In this document: piece after piece, positions 50,301-60,408 of the stretch | How positions within the stretch are numbered: the first letter of the stretch is position 1 | Layout: each line of letters starts with the position of its first letter | Origin: Cornus controversa | Lineage: Eukaryota > Streptophyta > Magnoliopsida > Cornales > Cornaceae | NCBI GenBank assembly: GCA_026545225.1 | Contig: CM048845.1 | Span: forward strand, 123,571,533-123,635,532 | Length of the DNA: 64,000 nt | Direction: 5' to 3' | Notes under the pieces: generated by a model | What the model was told of the DNA's origin: nothing | The model's input: only the letters and a program-made list of their open reading frames with translations | The model's database searches: none | Translations under genes and position numbers: made by a program

Positions 50301-53300
50301 CTGAACTTCAAGGGTTAGAGGATCCTTTGATCGTACATCACTCTGATAGCCCCACGGCTATCCTTGTTTCTCTAATGTTGTGCGGTGACAACTATAGTAC
50401 GTGGTTACGATCCATTTTGAAGGCACTTTGAGCCAAAAATAAAATCGGTTTTGTAGATGGCTCAATCAAAATCCCTACTAATCTCAATGAAAAATCGAAG
50501 TGGTATAGATGTAATGATCTTGTTGCATCATGGATTCTCAATTCGGTTACGCCAGAGATACACGGGAGTATTCTTTATGCAGATTCTACTCGTGATATTT
50601 GGAAGGACCTACAAGATTGATTCTCACAGACTAATGCACCAAAGATCTACCAACTAAAGCAATCAATATCCTCGCTCAAGAAGACAACACTACGGTATTT
50701 GCCTATTTTACTTTACTTAAATCCCTATGGGATGAATTAAACTCTTTATCTACTGTTCCTATTTGCACTTGTGGCCATGGTTCTGCCACTGTAACTCGAC
50801 TTCAAGAAGACAGTGCAATGGAATTTTTGCAAGGTCTTCATGATCATTTTTCAACCATTCGTAGTCAAATTTTATTAATGGATCCTTTTCCTAGCATTGC
50901 CAAAATTTACTCCCTCGTTAAGCAAGAAGAGAAGCATCATGAAATACATGCATCGTCCAATCCCGTTCCTGAAGCTACGACCTTGAGTGCTCGATTCAAT
51001 GACAATAGAGCTAACAACTGGGCTTCTGGTGGAAAGCTAACTCAACACAATTTTCAACCACAACAACAATTCACAGCAAGGACAAATTTAGCATGGTGGG
51101 AGACCATGCCCGTTTTGTGATCATTGCAACCGTGTGGGACATTATAAGGCTAAATGTTACAAGCTTCATGGATATCCCAACAAAAACATCCAAGCCAATG
51201 TAGTATCAGTTGACACATCTCACTGTTCAGCCACCTCTCATATTTTCTCAACCAAACAATATAACAAGATCTTAAGTATGCTTAAGTCAAGTAGCCCCAC
51301 ACCACAAGCAAATTTGCCAGGTATATCTCTTTCGTGCTCATCTAAATCTATATGGATCCTTGATTCTAGCGCTACTAATCATATCAGTTCATCATTACAT
51401 CTCTTTTCAACTTATACTATTTGTTCCAAGCGTTCCACTCTTAAGCTTCTGGATGGAACAAATCATTTAATTACCCACGTTGGTAGTGTCATTCTCTCAC
51501 CATCACTACGTCTCGATAATGTCCTCTTTGTTCCCACTTTTCAATTTAATTTGATTTCTGTTAGTGAATTAGTCTAAGTCCCAACCCATCTCTATCACAT
51601 TCACTAAGGATTCTTGTATTTTTCAGGACCGGTTATCGAAAAGGAAGATTGGATTGGGACGCCTACATGAGGGACTCTATTACCTTCAATTAGCCTCCAT
51701 TTGCTCAGTTCAAAATTCCACTATCAATAATTTATGGCATTGTCGATTAGGACATGTGTCTCCCAATCGTTTGCAAATGCTAGCTAAGCACTTCCCTTTT
51801 ATTAGCTGTCCAAATCATACCACTTGCACTATATGTCCGCAAGCTAAGCAAACCCGTTTATGTTTTCCAAAAAGCTTAATCAAAATTAGTAGATCATTTC
51901 AAATGATTCACTGCGATATTTAGGGTCCATTTTCCGATGACTTTAGTCGTGCTACATGGATTTATTTAATGAACGTTAAATCTGAAACTGCAAAAATTTT
52001 ACAATCGTTTTTTGCCATGGTTCACACTCAGTTTCGTTCAAAAATTCATTTGCTCATTTCTGGCGTGGGTGACATAGATGAACACTTTAATGATATTCAA
52101 ATTCTTCGATCCGACAACGGAATCGAGTTCTTATCACACCATGCAACAATTTTTTACCACCCACGGAGTCATCCATCAACACAGTTGCGTTGCTACACCA
52201 CAACAAAATGGTGTAGTAGAGAGAAAACACCGCCACCTACTCAATGTTGCACGTGCCATACGTTTTCAAGCCCATCTCCCATTATCCTTTTGGAGTGAGT
52301 GTGCTTTAACTTCAGCCTATATTATTAACAAACTTCCCACCCCTTTGCTAGGTGGCATGTCACCACATGAAACTCTCTTTCACAAACCACCAAATTATGC
52401 CAATCTTCAAGTTTTCAGTTGCTTATGTTTTGGTCGTAATACCAACATCAAAAATAAATTTGATCAAAAAGGCAAACCAAGTATTTTTGTTGGATATCCC
52501 TACGCTCAAAAAGGGTATCGCATTTTTGATATTGTTTCTAAACAAATTTACACATCTCATGATGTGATATTTCATGAGACCACTTTTCCTTATCAAGATA
52601 TCTCGGCCTCTCCATTAGACTTGCGTGCTTACCCTTTACCACTCACTAACAATGGCACCTTCAATTATACATCCTCTCCACATGCAGTTTCAGATCTAGC
52701 TACTCATAATATGGATTCCCATTCACCTGCCCAATTCATCTCACAACCCCCTATTGCAATCCCACCTCATCAAGTTCAGCCATTACAAGTATATCATCGT
52801 CGTCATCCTTCCACACAACCCACACACAATGAGCATCCAGAGTCCACAATTTCAACACCACAATCCCTTATTCCTACCTCATCTCGACCTTTTAGAGAAA
52901 GACACCCACCACCCCATCTCAAAGATTTCCATTGCCCTACCATCCCTCATTCGGCTAATCTAATTCAATCAGACTTTAAAGTAACTACAAGTTCTACTAA
53001 ATATCCTATTGCTTCATATGTTTCCGACACTAATTTCTTTATGTCCCACAGAGCTTTTTTATCTACAGTGTCTTCTACAGTTGAACCAAAATCATTCTCT
53101 CAAGCTGTCAAAATTCCACACTGGCGAGATGCAATGGCTGCCAAAATTGCAGCATTAGAAAAAAATCATACCTGGACTCTTGTTCCCTTACCCTTACATC
53201 ACAAGCCTATAGGCTGTAAATGGGTTTTTAAGATAAAGTATCATTCAGATGGTTCCATTGAGCGTTATAAGGCCCATTTGGTTGCTAAAGGATATAATCA

Positions 53301-56300
53301 GATTCAGGGACAAGATTACCATGATACCTTTGCTCCTGTGGCTAAATTAGTCAATTTTCGCTTACTCCTTTCTATTGCTACTATGAGCAACTGGTCCATT
53401 CATCAATTGGACGTCCATAATGCATTGCTCCAAGGGGATTTAGATGAGGTTGTTACTTTACCCCCTGGATTTGCCCAACAGGGGGAGCAAAAGGTATGTA
53501 GGCTCAATAAATCCTTGTATGGACTCAAACAGGCTTCTCGGCAATGGTTTGCCAAATTCTCTACAACATTGATCAAAGCAGGGTTCACTCAATCTAAATC
53601 TGACAATTCTTTATTTACTCAGATTAATGATTCTAATTCTACATTTGTGCTCGTTTATGTTGATGACATTCTTATCACATGAAATAATACCTTTCTTATT
53701 CAAAAATTGAATCACTTTCTACAACAAAAGTTCTACATCAAAGACTTGGGGCGATTAAAATATTTCCTTGGAATCGAAGTAACACGCTCTAAGAAAGGTC
53801 TCTTCCTTACTCAACGCAAATATACCACCGACATTTTATCCGATACAGGAACCATAGGTGGTCGGATTTTTGAGTTCCCTATGGAACAACATCTTAATCT
53901 CTCTCCAAAGACGGGCACATTATTACCAGACCCTACAATTTACTGTCACCTTGTCGGTCGTCTTCTCTACCTTACTGTCACAAGACCTGATATCACCTAC
54001 GTCGTTAATCAACTTATCCAATTCATGCAATCCCCACGTACTCCACACATGGATGCTACTAATCAGGTACTTCGTTATCTCAAAGGATCTATCAATAAAG
54101 GTGTATTATTATCCGCTTCTAGTTCTCTACACATCACAGGTTTTTGCGACTCTGACTGGAGCAAGGGATTAGATTAGCAGACTATGGATGGGGGAACATA
54201 TGAAACCCTCTCCAACATAAGAAACCTCTTTGTGCGAGCTCGAAGTAATGAAGATGGAGACCTGCTGCTCCCCTTCAATGAGAGCGCTCGTCTTCATGAT
54301 CTCGAATAGCTTGTTTTCATGGCCTGCATGTCAGAGAGCCTATAGTTGATCATGGTCGTCATCAGGTGGAAACCTACATAGCACTCCAACCATGGGAATA
54401 GCATATTCCAGAAAGAAGAGCCCGCCCAAGCAAGCAGCCGACACTGTCGATGTAGGCGGCGAAGAGCAAGAAAGAAGACACATTTATAATAAAAATACGT
54501 AATTAGAAAGGTGAAGCCGCTAAAAGGGTGTGAAAAGCAATGAGAGATGTTAGGCAGGGCGAGAACGTGCTTTCAACACAAACCAAAGTTTTGAGGATGG
54601 CCTAATATTTGTTATAGGGCCAAGTCCTTGTTGTATCAAAATCCTTTGGTTGAACACTCTTACGACATCCCTCCTTATCGACAGAAGCAACCTCAATCTT
54701 AAGGCTCAACCCAGGCCTAAAAACGAAATCCCAAGATACAAAAGAAGCGCTTTCAAGCCAATCCCTTTACCTAAGGCGGTTGCTCCAGCACTTGCCGATC
54801 TACTAGTGGTTATTGTACTTTCCTTGGTTCTAGTCCTATCTCGTGGAAGACAAAGAAACAACCAACCGTATCTAAATCTTCTGCAAAGGCTGAATACAGA
54901 TCAATGGCAACCCTGCGTGTGAGCTTCAATGGCTAAAGTATCTTCTTGCTAATTTGGGCATTTCTCACACATCTCCGATGACCATGTTTTGTGACAATCA
55001 AGCAGCTCTTTATATCTCTCACAATCCAGTGTTTCATGAATGAACAAAACACATTGAGATAGACTGTCATTTCGTACGGGAAAAGATTCAAAACAGATTA
55101 TTGTCTCCGTGAAACATCCCCCCATCATCTCAAGTTGCTGATCTATTGACAAAGCCAGTTGGAAAGGATGCTTTCCTACGACTCATTCGCAAGATGGGCG
55201 TTTTCAACATCCACACTCCATCTTGAGGGGGGAGTATCACGATATCAACTCCAACACACTTTTCAATTCAAAATTATTGTTATTCAATTCCTCAAATCAA
55301 GTAGTAAATTTTGAATATCTCAAGTTGTTATTTATTTTCTTATCTAGAGGAACTAACTGAGAGTGTAAAATATCATTAACAGCTAGATACTCTCATGTAA
55401 AGTACATATCTCTTGTAACACATTGAAGATATACAAAAACATTCCCCAATTTTGCTCTCTCATTGTTATTTATTAGAAGTGATAGATATTCATACCCCTA
55501 CTAAATATTCTAGAACATTGACAATTGTTTCATAAAAAAGGTAATTATCCAGTGCAGTCCCTGTTGATCCAGGGTAGTGATGATTGTTTTACTGCTGCTA
55601 ACGATTTTTTGTTCTTCAGGTGAAGCAAAAAGCACTTATCATATGGGGTGAGAACGACCGTATCGTTAGCAATGAGCTTGCATTGGTAAGTTTTGAGCTT
55701 CTATCCTTCTACGTACGAGTAATTTAGAAAATACAACAAAGAAGTGCCTGCATTTAGGCTTGTCTGCAAATAATATAGTTAGGATACTAGATCTTATTCC
55801 TAGATTAAAACTTCTGTCTACCAATGTACCTTCTGCAAAATCAAAGAATGCCGAGGCAGCAGTTCAGTCAGAATACTGTTCTGACTTCTGTTTTGGTAGT
55901 TGGAACCTCTTATCATGTGTACAAATTGTAAAAATTATGGTTGGAGCTAGCATGTATTACGTAGTTCTATGCTTTGTCTTATCGTAGCAATATGTTTGAG
56001 TGTGTGAAGCATCTTCATTGGGAACTTTCATTCAGTAATGATAGACTGAATACTTGAGAACATTCATGATAAGTGAATCAAATGTCTGGCTTGAAGTCAG
56101 GGATGACTGATGTCGTCTTTGATGTTTGTATCAATGTGGCATGCAGAAAGAATATTTCTACTAGCCACTAGAATAATTTCCATTGGTTAAATGGGAAACT
56201 CATCCTTAAAATCAACAATTTCACCCAAAAAGCAAGTGACAACCTCTTCATTGAAAAATTACTTCAGCACTGGAGTTGTTTAGTCTTACTAGATAAGAAC

Positions 56301-56633
56301 ACAAGTGAAAACCAACATGAAGTTTATTACTCAAGGCATAACTAGAGTGTGCTTGTCCTTTCTTGGTATTATCCTTATTCCATGAAGCTTATTCTAAAAG
56401 AGTAGGTCTACTATTCGAACTAACCTCGAACCTTTTTGTATAGGTAGGAAATTTCATGGTTCCTTCCGTTAATTTTGTAATGTATTTTGTTGAACATGAT
56501 GCAGAGACTGCACTGTGAACTGCCAAATGCGACTATGCATCAAATACCAGACTCTGGTCATATCCCTCATGTTGAAAAGCCCCACTCTGTTGCAGAGTTG
56601 ATTGCGGAGTTTGCTCTGGATGATAGAAACTAA
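44347..56633 (+). CDS. Alpha/beta hydrolase fold protein, probably plastidial, 10 exons
   Basis: Exons 44347-44544, 45476-45570, 45659-45756, 45889-45938, 46295-46390, 47515-47604, 48604-48696, 48863-48958, 55620-55685 and 56505-56633 join in frame at GT-AG sites to give 336 residues. Residues 1 to about 60 are basic and Ser/Gly-rich without a membrane segment, as in a chloroplast transit peptide. Fold landmarks: VVLLHCFDS (90-98), DVLGWGFSD, nucleophile Ser163 in [10 protein letters not shown], Asp285 in GENDRIV and His313 in [11 protein letters not shown], so the triad is complete. The strand-3 motif normally HGFDS reads HCFDS (Cys95). I recall a close Arabidopsis relative annotated as a plastid alpha/beta hydrolase (possibly AT1G13820); the substrate is unknown. 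Intron 8 (48959-55619) holds copia element 2; all exons remain open despite it. Confidence 0.92.
49192..49235 (+). repeat. CA/CCA-rich simple repeat in hydrolase intron 8
   Basis: CACATACACCCACCCACACACCC and similar C/A repeats, in the intron between exon 8 and the inserted copia element. A second short tandem duplication (GGGCAA...GATCAACTG...TTCTTCTTCATTGTGATAAT twice) lies at about 49650-49750. Confidence 0.75.
49892..50136 (+). repeat. Copia 2, 5' LTR (TA...TA ends)
   Basis: Its limits are fixed on the left by the GAAGT duplication and on the right by the primer site, so the unusual TA and TA termini are not an artefact of placement. The same termini are found in the 3' copy. AGTATATATATTCTC near 50058 could be a TATA element. 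Confidence 0.95.
50137..50150 (+). other. Copia 2 primer-binding site
   Basis: TGGTATCAGAGCAC immediately after the LTR matches the standard plant copia site for initiator tRNA-Met. Confidence 0.93.
50185..50268 (+). repeat. Copia 2 leader, 3 x 28-bp tandem repeat
   Basis: Three consecutive copies of a 28-bp unit starting CTGTATCTTCTTCATTCATC lie between the primer site and the gag start. All three look identical, implying replication slippage soon before or after insertion. Confidence 0.9.
50273..51190 (+). pseudogene. Copia 2 gag remnant
   Basis: ATG at 50273 opens MVNPTNT but meets a stop after seven codons. The following text has [20 protein letters not shown] in a shifted frame, then (50818-51120) [21 protein letters not shown] complete CCHC knuckle, [22 protein letters not shown], lies near 51114-51180 but is out of frame with the preceding piece. 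Confidence 0.85.
51191..55200 (+). pseudogene. Copia 2 pol remnant, largely open RT region
   Basis: Protease [12 protein letters not shown] (about 51349; the usual DSGA is DSSA), GAG-pre-integrase [14 protein letters not shown] (about 51732), integrase, then one long open frame (52078-53682, 534 codons) through the integrase C-terminus and reverse transcriptase: [35 protein letters not shown] and YVDDILIT, closed by TGA at 53680 where the family has a Gly codon. Connection and RNase H regions follow at 53707-54174, are interrupted by foreign DNA, and resume at about 54796 ([31 protein letters not shown]) with a frameshift near 54918. Confidence 0.88.
54175..54795. other. About 620 bp of foreign, GC-richer DNA within copia 2
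   Basis: Copia homology breaks after [10 protein letters not shown] (ending 54174) and resumes with RSTSGYC at about 54796; the family has only a few residues between these motifs. The intervening segment is near 45-50% GC in its first half, unlike the roughly one-third GC of its surroundings, and has no copia or other protein similarity that I can see. Its style (AAGAAGAGCCCGCCC, AAGCAAGCAGCC, CTAAGGCGGTTGCTCC) recalls plant mitochondrial intergenic DNA; that is an impression, not a match. No target duplication is evident, but GAT is shared at both junctions. Confidence 0.6.
55235..55475 (+). repeat. Copia 2, 3' LTR (TA...TA ends)
   Basis: Preceded by the polypurine tract GAGGGGGGAG (55225-55234). 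It differs from the 5' LTR at about a dozen bases plus small indels and is followed by the GAAGT target copy. Confidence 0.95.
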
Positions 56634-57900
56634 GTTGCCACTTTTGCCATGCTGAGTTGATGGTTCTACATTCCTGTCTCATCTAGCATGGTGCTTGAGG
56701 CATCAAGAGTGTGGGTCGTTCACTTCTTGCTGTTGATCTAACAGAAGGAAAAGAGAAAAATAACGTATTATGGGTCTGATGTAGATTAAACATATGAAAA
56801 GTAGCATGGTCAGGTCAATATGTAGATAAATTGTGTACAAAATTTTCTAGTTAAGTTTCGAAATCTACTGCTCTGCTCTGTCTCTCAAGTATTTTCTACC
56901 ACAAGTGAAGTTCATGTGGACTGGGAAGAGGAAGTGAGCTCATGTAAAAGCCATCACTCATGATTGTTTTATTCCAAGCATTCAAGGCCCAGCCTATTTT
57001 AAATTCTGAGCAAAACATAAACTTGGGACTTCAATGGTAACTAGGCCTGGCCAGTTTTTGGGTTGTACTGATGAGTTTGGACTATAACAGCCCATCTTGA
57101 TATGCTAACAAAATTACAATATTCATTCACATATTCTCCAATCATGCTGATAACATCTATTGATTTCAAATCCTTCAATCCAAAGAGAGCTCTAAACCCT
57201 ACTATAGTTCAATTTATCCTAGCCATTGAACAGTTAAATCTCATTCATTGGAACTTATATTTTTTAAAAAATTTGATCAAAGTATTACAAACAAATTAAA
57301 CTTTACCTCCTTTATTTGTGCTTTGCATGAAACTCCCTAAATTGAAAAAAGCTAACCTTTTAAATTAACCCAAAACACATGTTTGAGTCATGCACGTGTC
57401 TTCTAGGGTTAGTCTTAATGAATTCATACAACAAAAAACAAGAAGCTTTTGGTTTTTCAACAAGAGAGCCACCGAAAAATAAAAATAAAAATAAAATAAA
57501 CCGAACCTAAGTCCATGCCAATGATACTATTATAATAATAATATTAATAATAATAATTTAAAAGAAAAAAAGTCGCAATTATGACATTATACTGCCCGTT
57601 AGTCACTCCGTTATCTCAACTTGATGGCGGCGGGAAAAAAACACATTAAAAGCCCCCAAAAGTGAAAAATTAAAAACTCAATCCACGAGAAAGTTGAAAA
57701 TTACAAAAAAGTTTAACTCACAAGAGAATTGGATGTGTCACTATATGTCAGCATATCCCACCCTACTTTTCCGCTTTCAGTGTCGAGCTGTGACACACAC
57801 CTATCAAAGAGTACATCCACATCAAATCTCAACCGTTTATATCCTAAATATCTAGTTTAACGGTGAAGTATATACGGGTAACGTACACTTTAGATACACG
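56634..57900. other. Hydrolase 3' region and spacer to the next gene
   Basis: The first few hundred bases probably include the hydrolase 3' UTR. Towards 57,500-57,900 the sequence should contain the promoter of the next gene. No other gene, RNA or repeat end was recognised. Confidence 0.45.
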
Positions 57901-57949
57901 CTGACATTACTCTTCCTTCTTTCGGCTTTGGAGCTCCGAGCCTCAAATG

Positions 57950-58213
57950 GAGCCTAAGGCTCGGCCCCAAGTTGAGCTATTGCTTCTAGTTCGTTGAAAA
58001 TGTTTTTCAGTGTCTGATTGCTTTATCTTCGGCCTTGTCTTAACACCAGCTTTTCTCGCTCATCGTTTTTAGAGAGAGAAAGTGAGTTCAATTTACAGAG
58101 AGAAAGTGAGAGTTATATATCCATATATATAGAGAGAGAAACAGAGCCATTTGGTAGAGTAACTAACACTTGAGACAATTACATTCTGGTCGCCATTAAA
58201 AGAACCTCTCAAA
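57950..58213 (+). other. Putative 5' UTR exon of the DSPP-like gene
   Basis: A GA-rich, less AT-rich segment (AGAGAGAGAAAGTGAG repeated near 58069-58140) ends at CTCAAA followed by GTAAGT (58214), a strong donor. A noncoding first exon before a long intron would suit this family. The transcription start is not identifiable, so the left limit is a guess. Confidence 0.4.
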
Positions 58214-59689
58214 GTAAGTTCGCACTCTTCCCACAGCCCTAATTCTTTCACTCAGATCACACTAACACGGACAACTCCCGCAGTTGCTACTTTCTCTCCT
58301 TCTTTTCTCCGTACAATATATCAAGTTTCAGCTCCTTTCACTTGCTTTAGTTTGGTTGTGGTTATAAAATGACTAATTATGAATTGCACTCGTGTGTTCA
58401 CTGCTTTTTAATTTTCTCTAAATTGGTCTTTGATTGCTGTTTTCTCACAGTTAATTGATTTTCTTGTACATAGTTTTAATGCTCGCATGTTTGGTGTTAT
58501 GCTGTTCATCTAGGGTTTTTTTGGGTTAAAGGGTTTTGGATTGTACCCTATATATATATTGTATGCATGTATAATCTATAGCTGTTTTTTCGTTGTTGAA
58601 TCTTTGGAGCTCATATTACTTGGGAATTTTCACTGTCAGCATTGATATTTGATAAGCATGGTATTTATTTAACTTTTCTGTTAATATATGTCACCTGTTG
58701 TATACTTGGGTTTACTATGTTTTGTGTTTCCCCGTAAAAGTAACTTAAGTTCAAAGAACTGATACCTAAGTTTCAGTATTCTGTGGCTAAAATTGTTATT
58801 GAAGAATTCAACATTTCCCCTATAAATAAATTACAAAACAAAAAACAGAACCGTTTCGCAGGGTTTGGTTAGGTTGCTGAGAAGTTGTTCTGGACAGATT
58901 TGAAATCTGGAATTTGTGGTGTCTCCCCTGATGCAAGTGAGCTCCAAATTTTAGAGTTTTTTTTTTCTTGTCATCTTATAAGTTTCAAAAATCAAGAGTA
59001 TGTATATGCTTACAATATAACATATAGACATGTGGTATTTAACTTTGGCCTGTTAATGGTTGTGTTTAGTGTATTGTCTTCCACAAAGCCAATTTTGGAA
59101 GATCAAAGTTGAGGGTCGCAGTAAGTAGACGGTTGGCTTCATCACACCACGTGAACTAGAGACCAGAAAGAATTATGTGGCTGACCCCGAGTAGTTGGGT
59201 TGTAAGGCTTTGTTGAGTTGAAAGGTGGAATTGACTTTTAACTTTGGCAATGTAGACTCTGGTTGGCTAACCTTCACCATACCTTTGCCTTAAGTTCTGT
59301 GTACAACGGAAGGAATAAAACCACTAGAGCTTGAATTCTTATTCTACCAGATGCAGTAATCTTTATCATAACAAAAGATAAATCTGGTTGAGTAATAGCT
59401 CTACTCAAGCATCTGCTTTTCCTTTCTGGAGCTTTTTGTTTCCTTTTCATTATTTATATATTTTCACTGTCACTTATTTGTCATCAAATTAATTTTATTG
59501 CATGGTAAATTTTTTTGAAAATATAACCCTATTATGTGAGTATATGTCATCTTTCAAACTTAGTTAGGCCCTGAAAGGATGAATGAGGGGTTTTCAGTTA
59601 CTTCATTTTATGTTTCATTGGTGTTTATGTATTGGACAGGGTTTTATACATTTCCTTGCTGAGTAACTTCCCAACTCTTTCGGAATTAT

Positions 59690-60408
59690 CTGGGAATGAA
59701 ATTACATGCAGTGTCCACTTATTTTGAGCAAGACAACTCTTTCCAAGGTGAGTATCAATCTCAAGCTAGTCAAAGCTTTATAATAATCAGATGCCCGGAA
59801 ACTGATGCAAATTGGGGCACCTCTGAGCTTCAATCTAAAGAACTGCATGCGTGTACCAATTAGGTAGCAGTAATTCCGACTACTTGGGATTCTCTTTCAT
59901 GCTTCATGAAGTCCTCAATGAGAGTATTGTTATTTGCAAACATTGAAAGCCTCAAAAGGGATCTTTTGTGTTTGCGCAATTTCAAAGCTTTTTAAACACC
60001 TTTTTCTTCCTTATGAGAAAATTTTCCTGCAGATTCCGAGGGAGGAGATGGCTACAAATCTGTGATGTCCATCTAATAAAAACGTAGCACGGCCAACTGA
60101 ATCTGAATTGCCAAGAGTCGTGCGCAGCTGTTTTTGAATGCCTTCATGCATGGACTATAGAATTTTCAGAAGACAGAACCAAGCAGACTATCAGGGTAAA
60201 ATAGATGATTTGATCGGCCTAATTTAGTATCCAAGGGCTTGCCTTTTAGTTTTCAAGTAAGTGGCTTGCCTTTCATTGAATGACATTTTGGAAGCACTTT
60301 TCACATATTTCGCCCCCTAACAGCAATTTTCAGAGGACAACCGAACACCCAAATGATTTTTAAAATTCTTGAAACGCAACAGTAATTGTCTGGAGCCAAC
60401 AACCAGGG
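59690..60408 (+). pseudogene. Decayed N-terminal coding region of the DSPP-like gene
   Basis: Traces of the family's N-terminus remain in order but in different frames. GGGAATGAAATT...GTGTCCAC (59692-59720) resembles the start region but has no ATG in the expected place. YFEQDNSFQGEYQSQ (about 59722-59766) follows, shifted by two bases. LNAFMHG and then FRRQNQADYQGKIDD (about 60136-60206) have a stop and a shift between them, and LVSKGL appears near 60225. The last part (QQPGMQ) runs in frame into the ATG at 60409, with a TGA just upstream at about 60370. The old start is therefore unusable unless unusual splicing rescues it. Comparison is with family sequences as I remember them. Confidence 0.6.

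Larger units (their letters stand above)
49892..55475 (+). mobile_element. Ty1/copia retrotransposon 2, inside hydrolase intron 8
   Basis: 5,584 bp with LTRs of 245 and 241 bp (about 94% alike by eye), a perfect 5-bp target duplication GAAGT (49887-49891 and 55476-55480), an exact initiator-Met primer site and a polypurine tract. The LTRs begin TATCACG and end TTTATTA, i.e. TA...TA instead of TG...CA. The order is copia type: gag, protease, integrase, RT, RNase H. It has the same orientation as the host gene and several inactivating changes. Confidence 0.96.
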
